Shown one piece after another: positions 23,346 through 34,965 of a DNA stretch of 64,000 nt. The notes under the pieces were generated by a model. It ran no database searches and was not told the DNA's origin. It was given only the letters and a program-made list of their open reading frames with translations. The DNA lies in assembly GCA_009363875.1 (NCBI GenBank), contig CM018691.1:37487446-37551445 (forward strand), written 5' to 3'. The translations under genes were made by a program, and so were the position numbers. Within the stretch, counting starts at the first letter, position 1; every line of letters begins with the position of its first letter. Source of the DNA: Mikania micrantha (lineage: Eukaryota > Streptophyta > Magnoliopsida > Asterales > Asteraceae).

Positions 23346-24075
23346 TGTTGGATATGTGATGTACGATCATCGATAATATCAACGTTGTTATCGGGGTACG
23401 ATCCAAAGAGTTACACTTGGAAGATAGTAATGAGTTTATGCCTATAATTTGTTTTAGACATATTCAATTTCACGAATTATATAAAGTGGTGTGTTATTAT
23501 TATTTATGAAATAATAATAATATTGGAGGAATTAATTATTGTGATAATCAACTATAATTAAATTGATAAAGTTTAATTAGTTAAATTTTAGACATTTAAT
23601 TAAATGTTAATACCTAATTGTTAGTTAGTAATATTGAGAGTAGTATCAAATTAAAAGAGTTTAATTTAAATATAATGTGAAATAAAAGGGTGGGAATTAA
23701 TTTTGAATTAGTAAATTTAAGATCCTAAAAAGGTGGATCTAGTTTTGACTATTAAAACTAGATTCAACATCCCACATTTTCACCACATTTTCACGTAACT
23801 CTTTCACTCTCCTTCTCTCCCTTTCTTGGCCGTACACCCCTCCTCCCCTCTCCTCTTGGTTTCGGCCAAACACCACCAAGGAGCCACACCATAGTCGAAC
23901 CACCACAAGTGGTTTCGGAGCACACGGTTGTTGCGATGATACACGATATAGATCGTGGTTCGTGATTCAAGTCATCTAGCGAGACTACTATCAAATCCAA
24001 TGTGTGTTTTTGGGAGTTCTTCATTGAGGTCAATTCTAAACACCCTATGGTTGTTTTTCGTTTATTCGTATGAGG
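23346..24075 (+). repeat. 5' part of a Copia LTR
   Basis: It starts TGTTGGATATGTG, a typical Copia LTR start, and continues through a C/T-rich leader (23780-23850). It then shares ~95 bp with 20851-20960 and breaks off into the 40-bp minisatellite. The flanks 23270-23345 carry the same CATAAAACACAATG motifs, so the LTR entered the minisatellite. No internal Copia coding region is present. Confidence 0.5.
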
Positions 24076-24079
24076 AATA

Positions 24080-24482
24080 CATATAACAAAATGACCTGAA
24101 CATAAAACACAATGATGAGTATATTATATAATGACCTGGACGTAAAATACAATGTTGAGTATATTACACAATAACATGCACATAAAACACGATGATAAGT
24201 ATATTACACAATAACCTAAATGTAAATTACAATGATGAGTTACTCAATGACCTAAACGTAAAACACAATGATGAGTATGTTATTCAATGACCTGAACGTA
24301 AAACACAATGATAAGTATATTACACAATTACCTGGATGTAAATTACAATGATGAGTATATTACTGAATGACCTGAATGTAAAACACAATGAGGAGTATAT
24401 TAATCAATGACCTAAACATAAAACACAATGACGAGTATATTAAACAATGAACTGAACGTAAAACACAATGACGAGATATTAC
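24080..24482. repeat. 40-bp minisatellite, main block
   Basis: About ten diverged units of roughly 40 bp are present. The consensus idea is CCTGAACGTAAAACACAATG, ATGAGTATATTACACAATGA. Units differ by 2-6 bases and one is shortened. Solo LTR S3 is inserted in the array, which resumes at 27602. Confidence 0.8.
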
Positions 24483-25519
24483 TGTAACGACCCATTTTGG
24501 GAAAATATTATAAAATGAATATAATTGGTGTATAATTATGTTTTATATTTATTTGGTGGGTGTTTTATTCATATTTGATTTCTTAAAATTATGGTGGGTG
24601 TTAACTAACATAACTTAATTAGTTATAACTAGTTAGAATTAACTGGTAATAGAGGGGCTAAATGGGTAATTAGTTGAAACTTAAATTCAAGGGGGTTAAA
24701 TGTCAAGTTGGGGTCAAATTTGGTCAAGGGAACAACCTCCCCCCATTGTTTCATTCGACGTACAGAGAGGGAGAACAAGGAGAAATCCAAAAATTTCAAA
24801 AATTGATCCAATTAGTGCTTAATTTGTGATCCGATCTTGAATGCAAGGATAAACTTGAGTTCTCCTTGTTTCAAACTACATATAGGTATGTAATTTTTGG
24901 GTTTTTGTTGAGATTTTCGTGGGTCCCCTATGGAGGTATGAGTTTGATGGGCTAAATCTGAAATTGGAGGTTTAGTTGGTGTTATATGTTGTTAATCATC
25001 ATGCATATCATCTAAGAACTAGTTTTTAATATTTCTTTGAAGATTTGAGTAAGTTTATAAAAATGGATTTTTATGGTTCATGAGGAAATGAACTAGAAAT
25101 GTTGAAATGGGCGTTTGGTGGTAGTTTATATGATAATATGATGATTAATAACATTTGAAAATAATGATAGGAAGCACAAGTGGAACCAAATGACCCGGTA
25201 TGGAGATTTTTGTGGATAACACATCGGGGGAGGTAAGTCATATAACTCATATAATTAACACATGCAGTGGTGTATATGTATATGTGTCACTATGAGTGTT
25301 TGCGATGTATGTAGAAAATACATTTGATAATGATCTTTGATGAATTGGTGTTGTATGCTTGGTGTTTGTTAAGGATAAGCAATAATAGAAACATGGCTTA
25401 TCTATGCATGAATTGTAGTTGTATCGCATATGGTGTGAAACTTTTGGAGAAATTCGCAAATGGTGTGAAAATTTCAATGTTGGAGTTTAAATTGGGGAAT
25501 GAATCAGAAGTGGTGTGAT

Positions 25520-26080
25520 CATTAAATAGGTTGATTCACAAGTGGTGTGAACCTCCTAAATTGGTGAACTAAAGTTTAGTAAATCACAAGTGGTGTGATT
25601 GTTTAACTTGAAGAATCCTAGGTGTTATAGAATGTTTTTGGTTGCTTGGATGAAAACGAACCATTAGTAAATCTTTGTTGTTTACACGTAAGTCACCTAC
25701 CTATTATACTCGATATGATTAAATGGTGCTATGCACATATATGTATATATCTATATAGATGTATGTGGAATATATATGAATGTTGAATTGGTGAATTGGA
25801 GCTTGGATATTTGTTGTTTGACAATAACATGCAACATGTGTTATATTTGCTAAGTTATTGTATATAATATGTTTACATGTGGTATGGAGGAATATGAATG
25901 ATTCACAAGTGGCGTGAACTTCTTATTTGAAGTTTGACTGAAAATGGTCAAACAAATCAAGTGGTGTGAATTTGGAGTCTGTTTGAATCACAAGTGGTGT
26001 GATCTTCCCATGGTGAATCTATAGTGTTTAAGTAAATCTCAAGTGGTGTGATTGCTTATCTTGAGAATCCTTGGTGAAAA
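25520..26080 (+). repeat. CACAAGTGGTGTG hairpin repeats in S3
   Basis: Several copies of a short inverted repeat occur. TTCACA-AGTGG-TGTGAA lies near 25535. AATCACA-AGTGG-TGTGATT lies near 25582, and further variants near 25905, 25990 and 26037. The outer stem pairs change together between TTCACA/TGTGAA and ATCACA/TGTGAT, though some copies are imperfect. The motif is the sense-strand counterpart of the S1 TTCACA array. Confidence 0.65.
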
Positions 26081-26377
26081 AAGAAGTCTCAAGGAAGTGT
26101 GAATTATAATTTAAATATTGGTGGTTGTAGAATCTAACACTTTAGTTGTGTTTTAAAGTGTTTATGAATATGCATTTCATGTGTTGAATATGTTGAATTA
26201 ATATAACAAATGGAAATCCTTGGGGGAAAGGAAGTTTCATTAGTTTTGGGTGAAAATTTGTGTTGTTAATGGGTTTAGGTGTAAATGACCCGTTAAACAA
26301 ATCGTTTTGTGATTAACTTAATGATATCACCAAATTATGTTTTAGAACTTGGTGGTCATGTTTCAAGGGTGTTATGG

Positions 26378-26949
26378 TAGGGGTGTTCATCGGTTCGGTT
26401 ATCGGTTTATTCGGTTTGTTCGGTTTTTGAAAAAAAAAATCCTATCCGTTAACCGAACCGAACCGAATTCATTATAAGGTTATCCTAACCGAATTCCAAC
26501 CGAATTCAAAACGATTCGGTTTTCGGTTATAACCGAACTAACCGAATTCAGCCAAATTCAACCAAATTCTCTATTTTTCCCCAAATTTGTCTCCTGCTTT
26601 CATTCCAAGGAGCAACCTGTTAAAATTTCAAACAAATTATAAACAAAACTAGATAAACCAAAGTAACAAACTAGGATAAACCAACAAGGGGCAACCCAAA
26701 TATTGTCACCTTCTTGTGAAGCAAGTCACAGTGAAATAACTATCAATAAATGCAGACTCGCGAGAGTATGAGAGAGCTGAGAGTCTGAGAGATAGGTTGA
26801 GAGGGAGCTGAGACGTGGATTCAACGGATGCAGACTCGCGAGATCTGAGAGAGAGGTTGAGAGGGAAGTATTTGGGAGAAACGAAATTCGGTTCGGATAC
26901 GGTTCGGGTAACGGTTTTAGACGGTTTTCGGTTATTCTGAACACCCCTA
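26378..26949. mobile_element. 572-bp hAT MITE inside S3
   Basis: It has perfect 12-bp terminal inverted repeats, TAGGGGTGTTCA and TGAACACCCCTA, and an exact 8-bp duplication TGTTATGG (26370-26377 and 26950-26957). Subterminal CGGTT/AACCG motifs fill both ends. The centre carries a direct repeat of a GAGAGGTTGAGAGGGA-type segment (26780-26870). There is no transposase. Confidence 0.9.
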
Positions 26950-27601
26950 TGTTATGGGATGTATTTGGGAGAAATAGAAGGGTTGAAACGATCCGAGGTG
27001 GTTACGGTGGTGTAAAACACGAAAAAAATTGATATTTTGTATCTGTAGGGGCATAAGCTATGACATGGGCATAGCCTACGGCTGGATGCTTCTGTTAAGA
27101 TGGCAGTAGCCTACGGCCAAGCCGTACGCTACGGTTGGAGGGTTTTGATCAAAGGCCATAGCCTACGGTCAAGCCATAAGCTACGGCTAGGGGTGTCCAA
27201 AATCACCCATTTTGGTCGCTTAATCACGTTTTGAGATCCAATAACCTTCCGTTATGAACCAAAAAGTATACATATGTATTCTTACTTAGTTCTAACGAAC
27301 TAATGGTGATTTAAATGTGGTGTTTTGTATGTGAACGTAAAGAGTGATGGCGCATGTGATCGGGTATTTCATGGAGGATCGGATTGAACTTGTTATGATT
27401 GAAACCCAATGACTTTTGTAAATTGATGTTAATGTTGTAATTGGGTTTTCGAATGTAGAATTGACTTAACTACATATCTTTTGGTAAAAATGTTGGGTTA
27501 TTTTGGGAGATTAAAATGCATGTTTATTTTGAAAAATCTGGGACCTAAAAATTGTTGTTGTTTTAAACACGTGTTATGCGTATGTGGGTTTGGCGTTTGC
27601 A

Positions 27602-27687
27602 ATTACATAATGACCTGAACGTATAACACCATGACGAGTATATTACACATGAACTGAACGTAAAACAAAATGATGAGTATATATATT
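27602..27687. repeat. 40-bp minisatellite, second block
   Basis: About two further units of the array at 24080-24482 continue after the S3 duplication, ending in a short TA run where LTR D begins. Confidence 0.7.
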
Positions 27688-28719
27688 TGTAACATCAGTG
27701 CCGGAACCGTACCGGAACAGTGATCATGAACAGTAAACATGTACGAACTAAATACATTTCAATGCATTTCATATTCATATCATTTGTCATTATCATTTTG
27801 TGTTATCAAACAACAAGTTCAGAAACATTTAACAGAACCACAGTTCAGAACTATGGTTCTTGAGTCGGATAATTATCTGACAACACAGAACCATCATGAG
27901 ATTATTTGTTAGGATTTATTATGTATAAACGTATGTGAGGTCTTACAGAACAAAACAACACGAATGTCGTTGCGTGAATGCTAAATTGACGGATTATTCG
28001 TATAGGTGACGATCTGTACGAATAAATCTGAAAGTTTAACGTTCTGAACGATGTTCGATAATTAGAAAACAAGATTGAAAAGTATAGTTATCATCGTGTT
28101 CGTACGAATGACGATTCGAACGAATACGCGCGATGACCGTACGTTCGATTCAAACAGTAAATTAATATTTTGAAAATTTAAAATAAATGAAAGATAGTAG
28201 TTAATTTACTAGGAATAACCACTTCGAATAATTTTATAAATCTTATTTTATAAATCGTGTCGTTTCATGACGAAAATCATGAGAAACTGAAGTTTTACGC
28301 GAAACCGAACGAGACCGAGCAACCGGGTGTGGTGAAGCATTTATTATGGCAAGTAAATGCCATAACTCACTTCACCAACCTCCCTCTCTCCCTCCAATCT
28401 CGTCTCTCTCTCTCTAGAAACTCCCCTTCTCACTAAGATTTCTTGTTCGATTCTTCACGGATTTAAGTGTTCTTGGAGCCAAAACGATCATCTCGTTGTA
28501 TAGATCAAGGAAGTACAAGAATTTCAAGCTTTTATCCATCAAATTTGAGGTAAATCTTGATTTTATTTCGGTTTTAGTGGTTATCACGAACCCTTATATA
28601 TTTTTGTAGTTTTAATCACATTGAACACTTAGAAACACTTAGATAAACACTTATGAATGACTAGGAAGTTGTAGGAACTGATTTGTAACAGGTTGGAGTT
28701 GAAAAGTGAAGAAGATAGT

Positions 28720-29130
28720 GCAGGTTCGCGAACCAAATGCGATCAGGCGAACCTGTTGCAGGTCGCCGAACCTATTGCTGACAACCAAACCTGTTATCAT
28801 CTGCAACGAACCTGCACCACCTGCAACGAACCTGTTAACCCACATGCACCGAACCTAGGACGAACGAACCTAGACCCACGAACCTTAGAGCCGAACCTCT
28901 AGTGAACGAACCTGGAAGCAACGAACCTTTGACCTACGAACCTTCTCCTTAGAAGAACCTTATAAGCTGACGAACCTGATGATAACGAACCTTTGATCGA
29001 CGAACCTTCCCCATAGACGAACCTAAGATGGACGAACCTTTGTTGACCGAACCTAAAAGGTTCGCAGAACCCTAAAGGTTCGCCAAACCTTAAAGGTTCG
29101 CCGAACCTACCCTTAATGTCCATAGGTTCG
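28720..29130 (+). repeat. GAACCT motif array in LTR D
   Basis: About twenty copies of (C)GAACCT occur at 10-25 bp spacing with unrelated spacers. Near 29048-29115 the orientation flips to AGGTTCG, making short palindromes such as CGAACCTAAAAGGTTCG. Element C's right LTR carries the same motif in the opposite orientation at 61370-61690. Frames across it give only low-complexity peptides. Confidence 0.75.
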
Positions 29131-30154
29131 CTGCCCCAAGGGTGGTTGAACCCAAAGTGTTGGTTAATTAAGGAAATTCAGTACCTAGAGCTATTGAACT
29201 TAGTTATACGATCAAGGAAATGAACATACGAGTACTCAAAGTTGGAAACGAACTAAGGAACAGGCACTAGTGGGTGTTATAGCTTAAGATTATGGTGTTG
29301 AATTCAACATTTACATCTAACACTTAGAAAGTTTCATATGATGTATAACTGAATTGGATTGTCAATTTGACACTCTAAACTAAGTTATACACACGGACGG
29401 ACAAAGAACTATCGGAAACAAAGATCTAGTAACATGTTAAGGTTAATCAAATGTGATTAACCTAAGCATAAATTATTGATCATAATTGCTCAAATTGAAT
29501 TATAAGTTTTATTAAAACATTCTTTAAACTAAATGAAATGATATTTTTATACTTAAACATGTAAAATGAAGTGTTAATTGGTTTTGATTAAATTGTTTGG
29601 GAATTTGATGTAAAATAGACGATATAAATTGTCTGGATTTGAACTAAAAACAAAGGAAACTCTGCCCAAATTTCGTAAAATTTTAAAAGTAAGTTATTAT
29701 AATTAAACATGGGATGTAGGGTTATAAATGGGTATCTAAGTTAGACTAGAATATTAAGTTATAGGAGCAATGTAGTATTAGGACACTTAGTTACACACAC
29801 CGAGACCAAGTCTTTAATACGACGACAAATACGCGTACTTATCGTATTCGAATTCTTATAAAATAACTCAGGAACTGAAGATACTTAGCCTACAAACAAG
29901 AGTGCGCATTCTGTGATAGTACATTAGACATCAACACAGGTGAGTTCATTGCCCCTTTTCTAACATTTTGTATTAAAATGCGGGGCTGAGAAGCATGCGT
30001 AAACTGTTTTATTTAAATTGTTTACTTAAATGCTTTTAAATTATATGTTTTACATATATGAATGATAACCTAGATCATATCTAGGTGAATTTTATGCAGG
30101 TTTTTACTAAATTTATCTACTTATAATTTAAGTGGATAATTGGGTTAAACTAAA

Positions 30155-30480
30155 CATTTCAACGAATCAAACAAAACATTTTTGACAAATCAAGTGTGTG
30201 AGTTCAACGAATCTAACGAAACATTTTTGGCAAATCAAGTGTGTGAGTTCAACGAATCAAACGAAACTATTTTGACAAAGCAAGTGTGTGAGTTCAACGA
30301 ATCAAACGAAACATTTTGACAAATCAAGTGGGTGATTTCAACGAATCAAACGAAACTATCTTTGCAAAGCTAATATTCGATGTTCAACGAATCAAGTGTT
30401 TGATGAACAACGAATCAAGAGTACATTTGATCAACAAATCTAGTATTCAATGATCAACGAATCAAGTACATCTTGTAACA
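30155..30480 (+). repeat. CAACGAATC tandem repeats in LTR D
   Basis: A unit of about 54-58 bp (TTCAACGAATCAAACGAAAC, then TTTGACAAATCAAGTGTGTGAG) is repeated about four times, then decays into shorter CAACGAATC phrases. It occupies the place where element C's LTR has TAGCAT repeats, between the donor-like and acceptor-like sites. Confidence 0.7.
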
Positions 30481-31013
30481 AAACCAGACGAATCAATAAA
30501 TCATTTTCAAGGAAAGTATGGGAAATATCAAAGATAACATATGCCAACGAAACAATACGAAACAAGGAACAAATCAAGTACGAAACAAGAAATCCTACAT
30601 TTTAAGAAGTCCTAGCTAGACCGTTTGATTTGTAGGTCATATGTTTGATGATATTTACAGAATTCCCTAACTATTAAGTACCTTGATTGACAAACTAGTC
30701 TACTCGAGTTTGACCAAGGCCCCAATCATTAGGACTTAGATTTTATTAAATGTTTATTTATTTATTTAATTAAGCATTAATGACTGTTCCTACAAACATT
30801 GTGGTTGATCATTATTGTGATGAACTTAAGGAATCAACATAGATTCCAAATTGTTGTATTTACAGGAACAAAGAACTGAAGAATCATTGGGTTAATGGTA
30901 GGGTAAAATGCTTAATTTTCATTAACACCAATGTCCCATGTGGATTAGTATGTGGTGGGACGGCGTCTGGGCGGGTCGTAGGCTCGACTCAGGGGTATGC
31001 CCTATATATAAGC

Positions 31014-33709
31014 TGTCGCACCCTGAGAAATCCCGTCCCTTCTTGGGCGCGAGCAATAACAGATTGTCAGGATCGCAGTCTCTGGTCACACTGTTGCGAG
31101 ACCTACATGTCTGGTTGCATACGTACATCCAATAACTTGGATAAAACAGTTTAGTAAAATCAGAGTTGCGGAAGTTTAATAATGTCAAAACAGATATAGT
31201 TCATAAGCTGCGGAAGCGTTAATTAATTAGTTTTCAAAACAACATGAGTTTAAAATTTGCCGAAGCGATTTAAGTAATCATTATTACAAAACAGGTCAAA
31301 TGTTTAGATATTCTCAAAATGTCCTAAGACACTAAAGCTGATGCATGGACTCCATCCTAGCATCTTATCCTCAAGTGCGTGCCTTAGCTACCTGAGAAAA
31401 CATGCGAGTAAAAAGGGTCAACACAATGGTTGGCGAGAGCACAGGTTTTTCATAAGCAGTAAACATCAAAATATTTAAAGTAAGAGTTTTGCAGATTTAC
31501 ATATCATTACAATGCAGTATCGATTAATAGCTAGTCAATACAGTTATATTATATTGTGGATGATACCGAAGCTGACAGTTGGTGCCTCCCGCCATGTCCA
31601 TCACAAGACTATGGCAAAGTGTTGTTCAATATTGCACTGTTCCGACCTCCAGTCGGGTGTAGTAGGGCTTGTCAGGCCCAAATAGTACTATTCAAGATTA
31701 CCACGCTAGGCGTTATGCTATTAACGATCCGAGGAGTATCGCGAGGACTTTTAGTTGTGATAGGGGCCCACACATATACATATAATGATAAAGCATGTCC
31801 ATACGTAAATAAAGTGAGTTGTTGTTCAAAAACAGTTGTAATGCAATGTTTTCTCCCCCAAAGGTAGAAAAGATAAAAGGGGCCGTGAACTCACCTGATA
31901 GAGCAGTTTCGGTTTATGTGATGTTCGCGAATGCGAAAGTTAGCAGTCCTGCTAGTAAGCACCTATAACCATATAGGTGTAAGTATGTGTTTTGTGATGC
32001 GTTGTATTCCATACAACTCCAAGTGTCGGTGTGCTCAACCGAGTGTGTGTGTGTTGACTTGTGTTGACTCGACGAATCGTTGGTGACACGATTGTTGTGT
32101 TTATGTTCCTTAATGCACATAAGACACCAAGATGCATCCTATGACTCTAATCGCACAAGTTACCATTTTTAGAAAGGTTCCGTTTTAGGAAAGTATGGGT
32201 ATGAAATCCCGTTTCATAAAGTTAGTACTTCTAATATGTTTATAAAACACATTTAAACCCTTAAAACATGTCGTTTGCGCATAAATCACCATTTATGCCG
32301 TTTTGCCCAAATAAAGTTTCCTTATTTGGAAAGTATCCGTTTAAAAGTTCGTTTTCACAAATCCAAGTTTCCAAATATGTTAAAAACCATTTCTAAACAT
32401 ATTTCAATAATCCAAGTTCATCAAATCATTCAAAAACATCAAAAGCCCTCTTTTGATTTTTAAAAGTTTCCATAAATAGCAAGATTATACAAAACCATGT
32501 TTTTGACAAAATCAAATATCCCCATGTGTTTCTAAACACTCCAATATATATTTAACAACATCTAGACATGTCTAACATGTCTAGATCATCAGAAATCCAA
32601 GACTTGCAACATAAAAGTTTCCTTTTATGGCAAGTGTACCAAAACATCATCAAATCAAACATAACTTGACCAAAACTCAAATCTAACATTTCTAAACTAT
32701 AAAATAAGTAAATCTACAACAAATACACATCAAATCACCAACCAATTCGAGCACAATAATCATATGGAGTTGCATGTGGGTTTTTACCCATTGCATGTAC
32801 GATCTAACTAAGGATAAACATATAAAACTACCTTAGATGGTAAGAATCGTGCTAGAACAGCTTCTGGAGGTCCTTCAAGTGGCTGGGATTCGATCTTTCG
32901 TCGTTTTGATGGATTCCACGGCTTCCTTGTTGTTCCCACGATCTTCAATCACCAACAAATGGCCTCAATAGTGATTCTATGGGGTTTGAATGTTGATCTC
33001 AGGGGGTTTTTGGTCAAGAATATAAGTAGAAGGTCGGAGGATATGTGAAGAAATCGAACAGAATGAATGGGATTGAGTTTTATAAAAATTTTGATCTGCA
33101 TGGCCTTCGTGTACCGCGGAGGCCGATCAAAATCCTTTGCCGCGTACCGCGATGTAATTCGGGAGTCTCGACTCCCGGTTTGCTTCGCGTACCGCGAAGC
33201 CTTTCGCGATGTGGTTGTCGCGTACCGCGACGGCTTCATTTTCTTGTTTTTCGATTTCGTTGATACGATTTCGCTCGTACTCGATTCCTAACGTTTATTC
33301 AAAGCATCTAATGCACGTTTAGCACGTAATCATATAATAACATATAAGTTTGATTGATCACCAACGTTCGTGAGACTCGTGTGTGTGTTTCGATAATTTC
33401 TCGAATTATCTTCGGTAGTTTGTGCTCGTGTCTAACGAAGTGTTTGCACGCTTGATTAATCCAAATCAACGTGTGATGCACAATTTAATAATTCCCCGAA
33501 TTATTGTTTTGTGTTAGTGTTGTGTTTGCCACACTTGGTTTCCACAACCAATGTGCAATGTACGATTCGATACTTCCTAGAACTATCGTTTCACAGTTGT
33601 GTATGTTTGACTCATCTAATTAACATAATTAAATGAAATGCAACAAGTATGAATGTCAAATGTAAGGAATGTAAGAGTTGCAGTTTACCTGAAATTGCCG
33701 GGTGTCACA
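31014..33709 (-). repeat. 3' LTR of element A
   Basis: The minus strand runs from TGTGACACCC-type sequence at 33709 to GGGTGCGACA at 31014. A TATA box (TATAAAA on minus) is at 33078-33084. CAG|GTGAGTT lies at 31894 and TTTTCTCAG at 31392-31393, giving a candidate 503-nt intron. A perfect 11-bp stem with a 3-nt loop (TCTAGACATGT/ACATGTCTAGA) lies at 32561-32585. TTTCC...GGAAA hairpins occur near 32317. Confidence 0.95.
33110..33231 (-). repeat. CGTACCG palindrome block in A's LTR
   Basis: GCTTCGCG-TAC-CGCGAAGC lies at 33182-33200 and GTCGCG-TAC-CGCGAC at 33217-33231. GCCGCG-TAC-CGCG is near 33139, and CGGGAGT-CTCG-ACTCCCG near 33160-33177. The block lies just upstream of the TATA box on the minus strand. 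The same core with other arms is found in B and S1. Confidence 0.75.
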
Positions 33710-33850
33710 TCATCCCCTTGTTGAAAGAAATTTCATCCCGAAATTTGGTTGTTGTTGGTAGTGTTTGAGGAGCAAGAGTGTTTGCAAAAAAATTTTTTTC
33801 TGGTTGTCACATCATCCCCTTGTTGAAAGGAAATTTCGTCCCGAAATTTA
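33710..33850 (-). other. Polypurine tract region of A, duplicated
   Basis: Immediately inside the 3' LTR the minus strand reads AAATTTCGGGATGAAATTT, then CAACAAGGGGATGATG. A second copy of about 46 bp, including the last LTR bases, lies at 33804-33849, about 101 bp from the first (33703-33750). It has the intact palindrome AAATTTCGGGACGAAATTT. Only the copy next to the LTR would define the end during reverse transcription. Confidence 0.7.
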
Positions 33851-33877
33851 TTTGTTGCTGTCGGTGTTTGGCGTTGT

Positions 33878-34237
33878 CTATTTGAAGAGATGGGGATATT
33901 TGCGCATCATCTGATCTTCACGCTCCCACGTGAATTCAGGTCCGCGTTGCGAGTTCCATCGGACTTTAACAATCGGAATCTTGCTTTGCTTAAGCTGCTT
34001 GACCTCACGGTCCATGATCTCTACCTGTTCTTCTGTGGACCGTAGTTGTTCATCCAATTGAATTTCGTCCAGTGGAATCACAAGTGTCTCATCTGATAAG
34101 CATTTCCTTAAGTTCGAGACACGAAACACATTATGAACTCCATCGAGTTCGGCTGGTAGGTTGAGTTGGTATGCACCGGACCAATCCTCTCCAGGATTTC
34201 GAATGGTCCAATATACCGTGGATTCAGTTTTCCTCAT
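33878..34237 (-). pseudogene. Element A integrase tail and chromodomain
   Basis: The frame contains a GPF/VAY-type integrase tail remnant, LNLPAELDGVHNVF, and a C-terminal chromodomain-like end (KIPIVKVRWNSQ...FTWEREDQM...YPHLF). This places it among Tekay/Del chromoviruses, whose chromodomain is thought to steer insertion to heterochromatin. It is separated from the integrase core by a TGA stop (34234-34236) and by an apparent one-base loss near 34173, so the reading frame changes. Confidence 0.85.
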
Positions 34238-34965
34238 TTACCAAAACGAATGACGTCTTTCCAAGGTGAAACTTTCAGAAGGACCTTATCTCCTACCTGA
34301 ACTTCTAGAGGCTTCCGCCTTTTGTCGGCATACCTCTTCTGGCGATCGTGAGCTGCTGCCATGCGGTTTCTGATTTGTACGATATTCTCCGTCGTTTCGT
34401 GTACAAGTTCCGGGCAAGTGAGCTGATTGTCGCCCACTTCCGCCCAACAGATGGGTGTTCGGCATTTCTTGCCATAGAGTGCCTCAAAGGGCGCAGCCTT
34501 GATGCTGGTGTGGTAGCTGTTGTTGTAGGAAAACTCCACCAAAGGTAGGTGGGTTTCCCAACTGTTGCCGAAGTCTACTACGCACGCTCGTAGCATGTCT
34601 TCAAGAGTTTGTATGGTGCGTTCGCTCTCGCCATCAGTTTGTGGGTGGTATGCTGTACTCATATCCAGCCACGTACCAAGCGACTTTTGCAATGATTTCC
34701 AGAAGTTAGAAGTGAATCTGGCGTCTCGGTCTGAAATGATGGAGATTGGCACTCCATGTCGTGAGACTACCTCCTTGACATAGACTCTGGCTAGCTTTTC
34801 CATCTTGTCGTTTTCCTTGATCGCAAGGAAATGTGCTGACTTAGTTAGTCGGTTCACAATTATCCAGATAGTGTCACGTCCACTAGTAGTACGGGGTAAC
34901 TTGATAATGAAATGCATTGGTATTTGTTCCGGCTCCCACCTGGGGACAGAGGAGTGTCGCTCCAT
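34234..34965 (-). pseudogene. Element A integrase core (truncated)
   Basis: 243 residues homologous to the Ty3 integrase catalytic core, the enzyme that joins element cDNA to the chromosome. Visible: SDRDARFTS, the AYHPQTDGESERTIQ motif and YNNSYH, followed by FEALYGKKCRTPICW. The usual MDF (first acidic residue of the DDE triad) reads MHF, and the usual VDRL reads VNRL, so the core is probably dead even apart from truncation. The zinc-binding HHCC domain is missing because of the upstream deletion. It ends at a TGA within the FGK-GKL segment. Confidence 0.9.

Larger units (their letters stand above)
24483..27601 (+). mobile_element. Solo LTR S3
   Basis: It starts TGTAACGACC and ends GGCGTTTGCA, with exact duplications ATTAC at 24478-24482 and 27602-27606 within the minisatellite. 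There is no internal region, so it is a solo LTR. It is 3,119 bp, or about 2.54 kb without the nested hAT MITE and its duplication. A donor-like GAG|GTAAGTC lies at 25233. Near 27286-27303 the hairpin TTAGTTC-TAAC-GAACTAA stands where S1 and S2 have it, but the acceptor that follows is degraded. A GTAGCCTACGGC-rich block at 27050-27190 resembles one in S2. Confidence 0.9.
27688..31013 (+). mobile_element. LTR D, left portion
   Basis: It starts TGTAACATCAGTGCCGGAAC, matching the reverse complement of element C's LTR terminus. It shares C's order of blocks: CGTACGAA-rich segment, C/T-rich CTCTCTCTCTAG, GAACCT array, CACAG|GTGAGTTCATT (donor-like, 29940), tandem repeats, then the ATGTGG/TGGTGGGAC...CTATATATAAGC block. 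It is interrupted at 31013 by element A and resumes at 41083. No internal region is seen. Confidence 0.7.
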
